From the NCBI GenBank assembly GCA_964584165.1, contig CAZOYW010000005.1, forward strand, positions 52,737 through 116,736: a stretch of 64,000 bases of DNA, read 5' to 3'. This document shows positions 7,163-15,941 of this stretch, one piece after another; the first letter of the stretch is position 1, and each line of letters begins with the position of its first letter. The DNA comes from CAZKCI01 sp964584165. Lineage in GTDB: Bacteria; Auribacterota; Erginobacteria; Erginobacterales; CAZKCI01. The notes beneath the pieces are model-generated. The model did no database searches. It saw only the letters and a program-made list of their open reading frames with translations, and had not been told where the DNA came from. Both the position numbers and the translations under genes were made by a program.

Positions 7163-8923
7163 ATGGACGAGTACAACTACGATCGACTCGCCTTCGCCCT
7201 GTCCGGCGGGGGAGGGGACCTCTCGCTCCTCCCTTACAGCCTACCCCTCTATCCCCGCTTTCTCGCCCTCGTCTACTCCCTCTGCGGGAGGGACCTCCTC
7301 CTCGCCCGCCTCCTCCAATCCGCGATCGGGGCGGGGTCGGTCGTTCTGCTCTATCTCCTGGGGAAGAAGATCGCCGGGGAGGCGACGGGGCTTGGGGCCG
7401 GCGCCTTCCTCGCCTTATACGGGATGGCCGTTTTCCACGAAGGCCTCCTCGTCCCGGCCTCCTTGGCGCTGTTTCTCTCGCTGGCGGCGCTCCTTTGCTG
7501 GGCCGGCGACGGCGGTTTTGCCCGAGGCGCTCTGGGCGGCGTCCTCCTCGGCCTGGCGGGGCTGGCTTCGGCCGCCAACCTCCTCTTCGCCGCCCTCCTG
7601 ATCGCCGGCCTCCTGGCCAAAAGAAGGGAGGGGGCGGGGAGGGCCACGGGGGCGGTCCTGGGTCTCGTTCTCGTTCTCGTCCCTTTCGCCCTCGCCACCT
7701 ATTCCGCCTCGGGAGACTTCATCCTCGTCTCCGCCCACGGTGGTGTGAATTTCTACATCGGGAACAACCCCGAGTCGAACGGCGGTTACAAGACCCCCCT
7801 GATCCTGACCCCGTCCGCCTCGGGGATCGTCCGCGATTCGATCCGGATCGCGGAAGAGGAGTCCGGAAGGCGGCTCGCTCCCTCCGGGGTATCGCGCTAC
7901 TGGCTCCGGAAGGGATCGGAATGGATCGGATCCGATCCCCACCTCGCCCTGCGGCGGGCGCTCTCCAAGCTCCGACTCCTCGTCGGACGCTGGGAATACT
8001 GCGACGTCGGGGGCGCCCGGATCGGGAAGCAGGAGACCTTCCGCTTCCTGGGGATGCCCCTCCTGCCGTTTCTTCTGGTCGGCCCGCTGGGCTTGGCCGG
8101 GATGATCTTAAGCTTGTCCGTCCCTGGACAACTCCGTCCCCGGCTGATACTATATGCCTACGCCGCCGCTCATGCGGCCGGGACGGCCCTCTTCTTCTTC
8201 CAGTCTCGCTCGCGTCTGCTGCTGCTACCGGTCTTCTGTCTCTTCGCCGCCGACGCCGTCCGGGCCATCGGAGAGTCATGGCGAAGGAGGCGTCGGGGGC
8301 GGGCGGGGCTGATCGTCGCCCTGGCGGCCGCCTGCGTCCTCCTTGCCGCCTCCGCGCCCTGGCGGGAGATGCGCTCGGAGACCAACGTCCTGGTCATGAC
8401 GGCCCAGGACGAGGCGGGGGAGGGGAGATACGCGGCCGCTCTGGAGAAGACCGCCCGGGCGCGATGGCTTAACCCGCGTCTCGGAGGGATCGACCTAGTC
8501 GAAGGGGGGATACATTTTCTCGCGGGAGACCGGGCCAAGGCGGAGGCCTGCTTCCGCCGGGCCCAAGCGCTCGACCCGCTCAACCCCGATCCCTCGCTCA
8601 GCCTGGGTTTCCTTTTCCTGGCGGAGAAGGGACTGGAGAAGGCGCAAGCGGCCGCGGAAGTCGCCCGGGCCGCCGACCCGATCTCGGCGCGGCCCGACGT
8701 CCTCCTCGCCCGGATCGCCGGGGAGCGGAACGACACGGAAAGGGAAGAAGCGGCTTACCGGCGGGCGCTCCGGCTCGATCCGAACGAAACCGAGGCCTTG
8801 CTCAACCTGGCGGGACTAACGGAGCTGCGGGGCGACCGCCGGGAGGCGGAGCGGTTGCGGAGACGGGCGGAGAGGGTGGAGCCGGGGATAATCAATAAGG
8901 CAGAAGTGAGAAGTAAGAAGTGA
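7163..8923 (+). CDS. GT39/PMT-like multi-pass membrane protein with C-terminal TPR repeats
   Basis: The 586 residues combine roughly ten hydrophobic helices (to about residue 390) with TPR-like repeats (about 420-575: AEACFRRAQALDPLNPDPS, EEAAYRRALRLDPNETEAL). The early DEYNYDRLAFAL and the GGVNFYIGNNPESNGG loop are features of lipid-linked glycosyltransferases of the GT39-like superfamily, so sugar transfer to protein or lipid in the membrane is likely. The start is uncertain. The frame is open upstream with a convincing signal-anchor (RRGLIAPLVLFLLAGGIRAG, 7052-7111), but it offers no ATG, GTG or TTG there; only ATT at 7046 is possible. The annotated ATG at 7163 would lose that helix. The next gene overlaps its stop or lies just after it. 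Confidence 0.75.
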   Translation: MDEYNYDRLAFALSGGGGDLSLLPYSLPLYPRFLALVYSLCGRDLLLARLLQSAIGAGSVVLLYLLGKKIAGEATGLGAGAFLALYGMAVFHEGLLVPASLALFLSLAALLCWAGDGGFARGALGGVLLGLAGLASAANLLFAALLIAGLLAKRREGAGRATGAVLGLVLVLVPFALATYSASGDFILVSAHGGVNFYIGNNPESNGGYKTPLILTPSASGIVRDSIRIAEEESGRRLAPSGVSRYWLRKGSEWIGSDPHLALRRALSKLRLLVGRWEYCDVGGARIGKQETFRFLGMPLLPFLLVGPLGLAGMILSLSVPGQLRPRLILYAYAAAHAAGTALFFFQSRSRLLLLPVFCLFAADAVRAIGESWRRRRRGRAGLIVALAAACVLLAASAPWREMRSETNVLVMTAQDEAGEGRYAAALEKTARARWLNPRLGGIDLVEGGIHFLAGDRAKAEACFRRAQALDPLNPDPSLSLGFLFLAEKGLEKAQAAAEVARAADPISARPDVLLARIAGERNDTEREEAAYRRALRLDPNETEALLNLAGLTELRGDRREAERLRRRAERVEPGIINKAEVRSKK

Positions 8924-8943
8924 GAATTAAAAAGAGGGGAGAA

Positions 8944-9888
8944 GTGGCTGCCGCGAAGAAAAAGAGCTGCGCCGTCGACGACCGGTTCTGCTCCGACCGG
9001 CCCTGGGTCCCCTACCTCTACATCCTCCCGGCGGCGCTCATCATCATCATCTTCCAGCTCCTCCCCATGTTCTACGCCTTCTTCCTGAGCTTCTTCCGCT
9101 GGAACATGGTCTCCCCGTCCGAGTTCGTCGGGATCAGGAACTACCTCGTCCTTTTCCAAGACCCCGATTTCTGGCTTTCCCTCCTCAACACCGCGATCTT
9201 CGCCCTGGGCTCGATCGTGCTCGGCCTCGGGATCTCCCTCTTCGTCGCCATCTGCCTCTCCCGGGGGATCCGGGCCCTGGGAATCTTCCGGACCGCCTAC
9301 TTCATCCCCTACGTGGCCTCCATGACGGCGATCGCGATCGTCTGGAGGTGGATCTTCCAGCCCCGGGGGCTCCTGAACAGCGCGCTCCGGGGGCTGGGCG
9401 GGCTCCTCCCCGGAGTCCTCCCGGAAGGCTTCGGCGAGATCCGCTGGCTCCAGGAGCCGGGCTGGGCCAGGCTCGCCATCATCATCTTCGTGGTCTGGAA
9501 GACGCTGGGCTTCAACGTCCTGATCTTCCTGACCCGCCTCCTCGACATCGACCGCTCCTACTACGAGGCGGCCGAGATCGACGGGGCGAACGCTGCTGGC
9601 AAGTTCCGCTTCATCACCTGGCCGCTCCTCATGCCGACCACCCTCTTCCTCCTCACCATCTCCACCATCTTCGCCTTCCAGATGTTCATCCCCGTCTTCA
9701 TCATCACCCCGGAGGGGGGGCCGCTCAAGTCGACCACCACCACGGTCTTCTATCTCTACCAGGCGGCCTTCAGCAACAACCTCTTCGGCTACGCCTGCGC
9801 CATCGCCTATGTTCTCTTCTTCATCATCCTCGCCCTGACCCTGGCGCAGAAGAAGCTCTTGGGAAAAACCGCCGACTCGGCGGCTTGA
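8944..9888 (+). CDS. Carbohydrate ABC transporter permease, MalF/UgpA type
   Basis: Inner-membrane permease with six predicted helices (about 314 residues). The conserved cytoplasmic loop that docks with the ATPase is EAAEIDGANAAGKFRFITWPLL, the EAA motif of MalF-type subunits. It begins with a short polar tail, then PWVPYLYILPAALIIIIFQLLPMFYAFFLSF. The GTG at 8944 is preferred because AGGGGAG lies a few bases upstream; a GTG at 8920 overlaps the previous stop and is also possible. It pairs with the MalG-type permease at 10105 and the lipoprotein at 11391. No MalK-type ATPase is in the cluster, so a shared ATPase elsewhere is likely. The substrate is unknown but probably a sugar or polyol. 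Confidence 0.9.
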   Translation: MAAAKKKSCAVDDRFCSDRPWVPYLYILPAALIIIIFQLLPMFYAFFLSFFRWNMVSPSEFVGIRNYLVLFQDPDFWLSLLNTAIFALGSIVLGLGISLFVAICLSRGIRALGIFRTAYFIPYVASMTAIAIVWRWIFQPRGLLNSALRGLGGLLPGVLPEGFGEIRWLQEPGWARLAIIIFVVWKTLGFNVLIFLTRLLDIDRSYYEAAEIDGANAAGKFRFITWPLLMPTTLFLLTISTIFAFQMFIPVFIITPEGGPLKSTTTTVFYLYQAAFSNNLFGYACAIAYVLFFIILALTLAQKKLLGKTADSAA

Positions 9889-9906
9889 TGATCGTAAACC
9901 GGCGCG

Positions 9907-10047
9907 ATAGGTCGGGCACGCCCGCTCACAGAGCGGGCCTACAGGCGGCGGCCGGGCCGGCCGGTCCCGCGAACCAGCGCGACGATGTAGGCCGGTTCTG
10001 CGAACCGGCGGCCGGGGTCAAGACGCCCGGAAGCACTCCGGGCCTAC
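9907..10047. repeat. Tandem family D palindromes between the two ABC permease genes
   Basis: At least two adjacent palindromes. One ends in GCCCGCTCACAGAGCGGGCCTAC (to 9942). The other runs from GTAGGCCGG (9987) to CGGGCCTAC (10047), with inner hairpins CCGGTTCTGCGAACCGG and GCCCGGAAGCACTCCGGGC. They separate subunits of one transporter by 216 nt. Confidence 0.85.
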
Positions 10048-10104
10048 AGGCGAAGATTCGCGGTTGAAGTCGCTAATCCAGAGCCACGGGCAGACGGTTG
10101 CCAG

Positions 10105-11382
10105 ATGAGCAGGTTCCTCGCCAAATTTGCGGTCTATGCCGTGATCATCTTCGGGGCGGTGACCATGGTCTTCCCCTTCGTCTGGATGATCTCCACCTCC
10201 TTCAAATCCTCGCTCGAGGTCCTCTCCTCTCGAATCTCGGTCATCCCCGAGCTGAAGAAATACATCCGCTCCGAGGGGGGATGGGAGCCGGTGGAGTTCC
10301 AGATCGCGCTCGACCTGGACCGGATGGTTTCGGAGTCCGAGGGTCGCTTCACCACGGAGGTCCTGGCCGGGCCGGGCGCCGCCCTGGCGTCCCGGGCGGC
10401 GAGCGGCTACGCCGACCTCCGGGCGGAGATCTCCCGAATCTACGCCTCCTACCCGGAAGGGGGAGAGGCCCGGAAGAAGCTCGCGGACGCCTGGTCGGCC
10501 GCGCTCGGGAAGCTCGAAGTCTCGGCCGTCTCCCTGCCCGCGAAGGAGGCCGCCGCCGCCCGTTCCGAGCTGGACGACCTGCGGGCCGGCCTCCTGGGCG
10601 CGGTCGAGAAAACCTCCGACACGCCCGCCGCGACCGCCGTGGTGGTCCTGGCCGGGGAGAAGCGGGGCGCGCGGTCCTCGGTCCCCCTCTCCGGGATCGC
10701 CTGGCGGCGGTTCCTCCTCGACAACTTCATCAAGGCCTGGCGGGCCGCCCCCTTCGCCCGTTACTTCTTCAACACCGTCTTCACGGCGGTGATGGTCACC
10801 GTCGGCCAGGTCCTGACCTGCGCCTTGGCCGCCTACGCCTTCGCCCGGATGAAGTTCCGCTTCAAGGAGCCGATCTTCCTTATCCTCCTGGGGACGATGA
10901 TGATCCCCCACGAAGTGATCCTCATCCCCGACTACGTGATTATCTCGAAGCTGGGCTGGATGAACACCTACTCCGCCCTGATCGTCCCCTTCCTGGGCGC
11001 GGTCTTCGGAACCTACTTCATGCGCCAGCACTTCGAGACCTTGCCCCAGGACCTCTTCGACGCCGCCGCGATCGACGGCTGCGGGCGGATGCGCACCCTC
11101 TTCCAGCTCGTCCTCCCCCTTTCCCGGACGGTGATCCTGACCATGTCCCTCTTCACCTTCATCATGACCTGGAACTCCCTTCTCTGGCCCCTGGTCATGA
11201 CCAACACGCCGGAGATGCGCCCCCTCCAGGTGGGGCTGGCGGTCTTCAACCAGGAGAGCGGGACAGATTGGGAGCTCCTGATGTCCGCCTCCACCTTCTC
11301 CATCCTCCCGCTTCTCCTGATCTTCTTCCTCGCCCAGAGGCAGTTCATCGAGGGGATCACCCGGTCCGGGATGAAGGACTAA
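10105..11382 (+). CDS. Carbohydrate ABC transporter permease, MalG type, with large insert
   Basis: This MalG-like permease has 425 residues, against about 275-300 for the family. The first helix (FAVYAVIIFGAVTMVFPFVWMISTSFK) is followed by an Ala/Glu-rich, partly helical insert (about residues 35-185) that would face the periplasm. The normal domain then resumes at FARYFFNTVFTAVMV. The EAA loop reads DAAAIDGCGRMRTLFQLVLPL. It ends in QFIEGITRSGMKD, as in MalG proteins. The insert is unusual and might contact the binding protein. The stop is 8 nt before the lipoprotein gene. Confidence 0.9.
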   Translation: MSRFLAKFAVYAVIIFGAVTMVFPFVWMISTSFKSSLEVLSSRISVIPELKKYIRSEGGWEPVEFQIALDLDRMVSESEGRFTTEVLAGPGAALASRAASGYADLRAEISRIYASYPEGGEARKKLADAWSAALGKLEVSAVSLPAKEAAAARSELDDLRAGLLGAVEKTSDTPAATAVVVLAGEKRGARSSVPLSGIAWRRFLLDNFIKAWRAAPFARYFFNTVFTAVMVTVGQVLTCALAAYAFARMKFRFKEPIFLILLGTMMIPHEVILIPDYVIISKLGWMNTYSALIVPFLGAVFGTYFMRQHFETLPQDLFDAAAIDGCGRMRTLFQLVLPLSRTVILTMSLFTFIMTWNSLLWPLVMTNTPEMRPLQVGLAVFNQESGTDWELLMSASTFSILPLLLIFFLAQRQFIEGITRSGMKD

Positions 11383-11390
11383 GGGAAGGG

Positions 11391-12713
11391 ATGAACGATA
11401 TGGACAATCCGGACGGTATCGACAGAAACCGGGGCCCGGCGGCCCGCCGGAGAAGCTCGCGACGGCTCCTCCTTCTAGCGTGCTTCCTTTTCCTCGGTTG
11501 CGCCTCCGGAGCAACCGAGGAAAAGGAGGGCCAGGTCGTCGTCCGCTTCTGGCACGCCATGGGCGGCCCCCTGGGCGAGGTGCTCGACTCCCTGATCGAC
11601 GAGTTCAACGCCGCCCACCCGGAATGGCAGATCAAGCCGGAATCGATGGGGTCCTACGAAGCCCTGAAGCAGAAGCTCCTCGCCTCGATCATCGCCCGCA
11701 ACCAGCCCGACATGTCCCAGGCCTACGAGGCCTGGATCAGCACCCTGATCGGCGGGAACGCCCTGGTCGACCTGAAGTCCCTCGATCCCGCCTTCGATAA
11801 AGAGCTAGAGGATTTCTACCCCGTCTTCATCGAGGACAGCCTCTACGACGGGAAGCTCTTCTCGTTGCCCTTCAACAAGTCCGTCCCGGTCATCTACTAC
11901 AACAAGGAGATGTTCCAGCGGGCCGGCCTCGACCCCGAAAAGCCCCCGGCGACCTGGGCGGAGTTCACGCGCTATTCCCGCCTCCTCACCCGCGACCTCG
12001 ACGGCGACGGCATCCCCGAACAGTGGGGGCACAAGTTCACCGACCACGCCACCTACTTCGAGTGCCTCCTCGCCCAGAACGGGGGCGCCCTCTTCGACGC
12101 CGGGAGCCGGAAACTGCTCTTCGATTCCCCGGAGGGGAGGGAGGCGGTCGAGTTCCTGGTCGATATGGTTCGGAACGACCGCTCCGCCGATTTCTACCTC
12201 GGCGGCTACGAGCACCAGGTGGACTTCGCCGCCGAGAAGGTGGCGATGATCGTCGCCTCCTGCGTCTCGAGAACCTTCATGCAGAAGCAGATCAAGTTCG
12301 CCTGGGGGATGGCGCCCCTCCTCCGGCAGAAGCAGAGGGCCAGCTTGGTCTACGGCACCAACATCGTGGTCTTCGCCCGCTCCTCGCCCGAGAAGCAGCG
12401 GGCGGCCTGGGAGTTCATCAAGTGGTTCACCAGCCCTTCCGTCTCCGCCCGCTGGTGCCTCAGCACCAACTACGTGCCGGTGCGGAAATCGGCCCTCGAC
12501 CTGCCGGTGATGAAGGAGGAGATCGCCAAAAGCCCGGACACCGCCGTTCCCATCCGGGAGCTGGAGTTCGGCTTCTTCGAGCCCCGGATCGACGAATGGC
12601 TGAGACTCCGCGAGTACCTGGGGGACGCGGTCAAGGCGGCCCTCCTCGGAAAGCTCGCCCCGGAAGCGGCCCTGAAGCGGGCCGTCGAGAAGGGAAACCT
12701 CTGGCTGCGATAA
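11391..12713 (+). CDS. Sugar ABC transporter solute-binding lipoprotein
   Basis: This 440-residue extracellular solute-binding protein of family 1 has a lipobox LFLGC (about residues 34-38) after a basic n-region, so it is probably acylated and membrane-anchored. The mature part begins VVVRFWHAMGGPLGEVLDSLIDEFN, a classic family-1 opening, and contains LPFNKSVPVIYYNKEMFQRAGLD and WEFIKWFTSP. The ATG at 11391 follows AAGGGAAGGG directly. The first ten residues (MNDMDNPDGI) are encoded by ATGGACNNN-type repeat sequence, so the repeat forms part of the signal-peptide n-region. It completes the importer with the two permeases upstream. Confidence 0.92.
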   Translation: MNDMDNPDGIDRNRGPAARRRSSRRLLLLACFLFLGCASGATEEKEGQVVVRFWHAMGGPLGEVLDSLIDEFNAAHPEWQIKPESMGSYEALKQKLLASIIARNQPDMSQAYEAWISTLIGGNALVDLKSLDPAFDKELEDFYPVFIEDSLYDGKLFSLPFNKSVPVIYYNKEMFQRAGLDPEKPPATWAEFTRYSRLLTRDLDGDGIPEQWGHKFTDHATYFECLLAQNGGALFDAGSRKLLFDSPEGREAVEFLVDMVRNDRSADFYLGGYEHQVDFAAEKVAMIVASCVSRTFMQKQIKFAWGMAPLLRQKQRASLVYGTNIVVFARSSPEKQRAAWEFIKWFTSPSVSARWCLSTNYVPVRKSALDLPVMKEEIAKSPDTAVPIRELEFGFFEPRIDEWLRLREYLGDAVKAALLGKLAPEAALKRAVEKGNLWLR

Positions 12714-12732
12714 AGGACCAACCGAATGATCT

Positions 12733-12793
12733 CCACGAATTTGCACGAACGATCCCGGCCTGAATTCGTGAAAATTCGTGTCAATTCGTGGAA
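12733..12793. repeat. ATTCGTG inverted tandem repeat (family E)
   Basis: CCACGAATTTGCACGAA (left) is complemented by AATTCGTG units repeated three times (AATTCGTGAAAATTCGTG, then TCAATTCGTGG). Confidence 0.85.
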
Positions 12794-12882
12794 TTTCCTC
12801 CAGAAGGGGGGGCGAGGCGGGGGACGGTAATCCGTGGTTTCTTTCCTGTGCGCAGGGAGGCGAGGGGAGCCTCGGAGTCAGC

Positions 12883-13614
12883 ATGGAAGCCTCGGTTCTC
12901 GTCGGCGTTCTCCGCTCCGCCCGTGACCGCGAGATCCTCCTCCGGGAACGCTGGTATCGCATCCCCTGCCGCCGCCCGATCGGCGATCTCCCCGCCTATC
13001 TCGCCTTCTATCAGGGCGCCCACTCCGGAGCCCAGGAGCCGGGGATCGCCTTCTACGCGCGGGTCAGGGGCGCGGCCAGAAGGCGGCGACTCTCCCTTTT
13101 CCCCCGGGAAAGGGGCCATCCCCGCGCCCGGGATTGGTACTGGCGGTTCGAGCTCGGGCCCGTCCGGAAGCTGCCCCGCGTCGTCCGCAACCTCTCCCGG
13201 ACCCGCGTCTCCTTCATCCGGACCGACCTCGGCCGCCTGCGCCGGGCCCGCGAGATGCGCGAGCTTCTCGGCATCCCCCCCCTCGAGGAGATCGCGGCGC
13301 GGCTCCTGGCGGGGGAGGGGATCCCCTTCCGGCCCCAGTTCATCATCGCCGAGGGCGGGCGCTGCCGCTACCGGCTCGACTTCGCCCTCTTCCCGCCCGG
13401 CTCCCGGATCGCGATCGAGTGCGACCACAGCCGCTGGCACCGCCGGCGCGCTCAGCGGGAGAGGGACCGGCGGAAGGACCGCTGGCTCGAGCGGCGCGGG
13501 TGGAGGGTGCTCCGTTTCGACGAGGAAGACCTCCTGAGGCGGCCGGAGGAGACGGTCCGCCGGATCCGGGCGGCGGCAACAATAAAACCACGGATTAAAA
13601 TTCGTGAAGATTAG
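12883..13614 (+). CDS. DUF559/Vsr-like nuclease-fold protein
   Basis: The C-terminal 100 residues carry a DUF559-type restriction-endonuclease-like core: FIIAEGGRCRYRLDFALF (the first catalytic Asp), IAIECDHSRWHRRRAQRERDRRKDRWLERRGW and VLRFDEEDLLRRPEETVRRI. An Arg-rich N-terminal part of about 130 residues is not recognised. DUF559 proteins are often solitary and their cellular role is poorly known. Start at ATG 12883; the longer frame is repeat-derived. The last dozen residues (TIKPRIKIRED) are encoded by the family E repeat that follows, so the cassette supplies this tail and the stop codon. Confidence 0.75.
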   Translation: MEASVLVGVLRSARDREILLRERWYRIPCRRPIGDLPAYLAFYQGAHSGAQEPGIAFYARVRGAARRRRLSLFPRERGHPRARDWYWRFELGPVRKLPRVVRNLSRTRVSFIRTDLGRLRRAREMRELLGIPPLEEIAARLLAGEGIPFRPQFIIAEGGRCRYRLDFALFPPGSRIAIECDHSRWHRRRAQRERDRRKDRWLERRGWRVLRFDEEDLLRRPEETVRRIRAAATIKPRIKIRED

Positions 13615-13737
13615 CGAGATTCGCGGTTAAAAATGGGGGCGAGGAGGGGGGGCGGGAATCCGTGAAATCCGCGTAATCCACGGCTAAATATTTGGTGCGA
13701 GGCGGGGAGGGAGGCAATCCGTTTAATCCGTGGTTTC
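13583..13737. repeat. ATTCGTGAA / ATCCGTGG repeat tract (family E)
   Basis: Degenerate tandem units (AAAATTCGTGAAG, GATTCGCGG, AATCCGTGAAATCCGCG, AATCCGTGG) run from within the DUF559 coding end to the stop of the convergent pseudouridine synthase gene. Confidence 0.75.
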
Positions 13738-13738
13738 A

Positions 13739-14410
13739 TCACCGACGGGCCGGGCGGGAGCGGAGAACGGATTTCCAGTCGGCGCCCGGTGGCGCCTCCA
13801 CGGTCACCTCCTGCCCACCGGGATGGCGGAAGGCGAGATAGAGGGCGTGGAGCATCAGGCGCGCCGCGCCGCCCACCGGGCGGTTCTCCCCGTAGAGCGG
13901 ATCGCCCAGGACGGGGTGGCCGATCGCGTAGAAGTGGACGCGGATCTGGTGGCGGCGGCCGGTGAGGGGGGCGATCTCCACCAGCGTGGAATCGGCGAAG
14001 ACCTCGAGGGGGCGGTAGCGCGTGACCGCCGGCTTCCCCCGGCGGCTCACCCCCATCCGCCCGGAGCCGAACTCGCGGATCGGCATGCGCAGGATGCCCT
14101 CCCGCTCGATCCTCCCCGCGGCCAGGCCGAGATAGATCTTCCTGACCCGGCGGTTCTCGAACTCCCGGCTCAGGAAGCGGTGGGCCTCCGCGGTCTTGGC
14201 GAAGACGATCGCCCCGCTCGTCTCCTTGTCCAGGCGGTGGACGACCCAGACCGGACGGCCCAGCCGCTCCTCCAGGCGGCGGCGGAGAGTCGGGGCCTCC
14301 TCTTCCCCCCGCCCCGGCACGACCAGGAGGCCGGAGGGCTTGTCGGCGACGAGGAGAGCGTCGTCCTCGAATAGGATAGCAAGCTCTTGCTGGTGGGCGG
14401 GGAGGGGCAT
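13739..14410 (-). CDS. RluA-family rRNA/tRNA pseudouridine synthase
   Basis: Pseudouridine synthase of 223 residues without an S4 domain. The catalytic motif HRLDKETSG is present with its nucleophilic Asp, followed by ENRRVRKIYLGLAAG and LTGRRHQIRVHFYAIGHPVLGDPLYG, which are diagnostic of RluA-type enzymes. The short length and missing S4 domain fit the RluA/TruC-like subgroup; the target base cannot be deduced. Start at ATG 14410, since the longer frame upstream is only antisense of the neighbour. It is divergent from the small membrane protein at 14489, and the 78-nt space between holds a promoter candidate for that gene. Confidence 0.9.
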   Translation of the reverse strand: MPLPAHQQELAILFEDDALLVADKPSGLLVVPGRGEEEAPTLRRRLEERLGRPVWVVHRLDKETSGAIVFAKTAEAHRFLSREFENRRVRKIYLGLAAGRIEREGILRMPIREFGSGRMGVSRRGKPAVTRYRPLEVFADSTLVEIAPLTGRRHQIRVHFYAIGHPVLGDPLYGENRPVGGAARLMLHALYLAFRHPGGQEVTVEAPPGADWKSVLRSRPARR

Positions 14411-14423
14411 GGGAAAGAGCCTC

Positions 14424-14452
14424 TTTACACGGTGCGCTTTAGGGGCTACATT
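14424..14452 (+). promoter_or_regulatory. Sigma70-like promoter for the 14489 gene
   Basis: TTTACA (14424-14429) and TACATT (14447-14452) are separated by 17 bp in the divergent intergenic region. Confidence 0.45.
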
Positions 14453-14488
14453 ACTCCGGTTGACGCCAACAGCGGGAGGGAAATATCC

Positions 14489-14728
14489 GTGAAAAAGCTG
14501 GCTATCGCCCTGGCCCCCGCCTGGGCTCTCCTCTATTCCCGCGCCCTTGTCTTTGCGCAGGATACCACGCCCCGGGGACCGTCCGAATGGACGACGAAGA
14601 ACTGGGTCGGCTTCTTCCTCTACATCGGCCTCTTCGTCCTCGCCGTCATCGGCATCTACAAGCTGGCCGGCGTGAACGAGATCAGCGAGTCCGAAACGAG
14701 CGAGAAGCCGGAAGAGGCCGATAAATAA
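14489..14728 (+). CDS. Small exported single-span membrane protein, unknown function
   Basis: A 79-residue protein with an N-terminal signal-like segment (KKLAIALAPAWALLYSRALVFAQ), a short polar part (DTTPRGPSEWTTKNW) and one membrane helix (VGFFLYIGLFVLAVIGIYKLAG), ending in an acidic tail. The GTG start at 14489 has GGGAGGG 9 nt upstream (14474-14480), and a promoter candidate is suitably placed. I do not recognise a family. It stands alone between the divergent pseudouridine synthase gene and manC. Confidence 0.7.
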   Translation: MKKLAIALAPAWALLYSRALVFAQDTTPRGPSEWTTKNWVGFFLYIGLFVLAVIGIYKLAGVNEISESETSEKPEEADK

Positions 14729-14787
14729 CGCGCCGGGCGAGCCAGTCGGCCCACCCTTCCTCATACCCGCTCGCGGCTCGTGGTTTT

Positions 14788-14846
14788 CGTAACCTCGCGT
14801 AACCTTGCGTAACCTCACGTAACCCTGCGTAACCTTACGTAACTTT
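14788..14846. repeat. GTAACCTTGC decamer tandem repeat (family B)
   Basis: Six direct units of about 10 nt (GTAACCTCGC, GTAACCTTGC, GTAACCTCAC, GTAACCCTGC, GTAACCTTAC, GTAAC) end 7 nt before manC. I see no complementary arm in this copy. Confidence 0.9.
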
Positions 14847-14852
14847 TCCAAT

Positions 14853-15926
14853 ATGCTCCACGCCGTCATCATGGCCGGGGGAAAGGGTGAGCGGTTCTGG
14901 CCCTGGTCCCGCGAGAACTCCCCCAAGCAGCTCCTCCCCATCGTGGGGGAGGGGACGATGCTGGAGCAGGCCGCCGGGCGGGTGCGCCCCCTGGTCGGGA
15001 ACGGCCGGATCTGGGTGGTGACGAACGAGAGCCAGGGTAAAGCGGTCCGCCGCCTCCTCCCCGCCCTGGACGCGCGGCACGTCCTCCTCGAGCCCGCCGG
15101 TCGGAACACCGCGCCCTGCATCGCGCTCGCCGCCGCCGCCGTGGCCGAGGAGGACCCGGAAGGGGTTCTTCTGATCCTCCCGGCCGACCACGTCATCTCG
15201 CCTCGGGACGCTTTCCTGCGGACGCTGGCCGCCGCGGCCCGGATCGCCCGGAAGCGCGACTGCTTGATCACGGTCGGGATCTCTCCCCGCTACCCCGCCA
15301 CCGGATACGGCTACATCCGGCGGGGGAGGGAGGAAGACCGGGACGGAGCAGTCCGCTTCTTCGCCGTCGAGGAGTTCCGCGAGAAGCCGGACCTCCGGAC
15401 CGCCCGGCGGCTTGTCTCCAGCCGCCGCTATTACTGGAACGCGGGGATCTTCGTCTGGTCGATCCGGTCGATCTCCGCCGCCCTCGATTTCCACCTCCCC
15501 GAGATCGCCGCCGGCGTGCGCGCCATCTACCGGACCCCCCGCCCGAAGCGCTCCGCGGCCCTCCGGCGCTTCTATCCCCGTCTCCCCTCGATCTCGATCG
15601 ACTACGGGGTGATGGAGAAGCACGATCGCGTCCTCGTCGTCCCCGCCTCCTTTGCCTGGGACGACGTCGGCTCCTGGGAGGCCCTGGCGCCTTACTATCC
15701 CCGGGATGCGCGGGGAAACGCCGGGAGAGGCGAATTCGCCGCCGTCGACAGCGCGGAGTGCCTCGCCGTCTCCGCCGGCCCCCTGATTGGCCTGGTCGGC
15801 GTGGAGCGCCTGGTGGTGGCGGCTACCCCCGACGCCGTGCTGGTCTGCCCTCGCGACCGGGCCCAGGACGTGAAGAAGCTGGTGCAGGCCCTGAAGAAGG
15901 ACCGGCGGCGGCGGCGGTATCTGTAA
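14853..15926 (+). CDS. manC: Mannose-1-phosphate guanylyltransferase
   Basis: Nucleotidyltransferase that makes GDP-mannose for glycan synthesis. At 357 residues it is the single-domain form without the C-terminal phosphomannose isomerase. Motifs: the nucleotide-binding MAGGKGERFWPWSRENSPKQ (residues 7-26), LLEPAGRNTAPCIALAA, LILPADHVI, EEFREKPDL, WNAGIFVW and FAWDDVGSWEAL, all diagnostic. The ATG at 14853 directly follows the decamer repeat and has no good Shine-Dalgarno, so repeat sequence forms the ribosome-loading region. With gmhA and the TPR-tailed glycosyltransferase-like proteins it indicates surface or protein glycosylation. Confidence 0.95.
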   Translation: MLHAVIMAGGKGERFWPWSRENSPKQLLPIVGEGTMLEQAAGRVRPLVGNGRIWVVTNESQGKAVRRLLPALDARHVLLEPAGRNTAPCIALAAAAVAEEDPEGVLLILPADHVISPRDAFLRTLAAAARIARKRDCLITVGISPRYPATGYGYIRRGREEDRDGAVRFFAVEEFREKPDLRTARRLVSSRRYYWNAGIFVWSIRSISAALDFHLPEIAAGVRAIYRTPRPKRSAALRRFYPRLPSISIDYGVMEKHDRVLVVPASFAWDDVGSWEALAPYYPRDARGNAGRGEFAAVDSAECLAVSAGPLIGLVGVERLVVAATPDAVLVCPRDRAQDVKKLVQALKKDRRRRRYL

Positions 15927-15941
15927 GTCGCTTCCGGGAAA

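Noticed and set aside
9907..10047. Terminator between the sugar permease genes
   Set aside because: The palindromes lack a T-tract and lie inside a gene set that should be co-transcribed.
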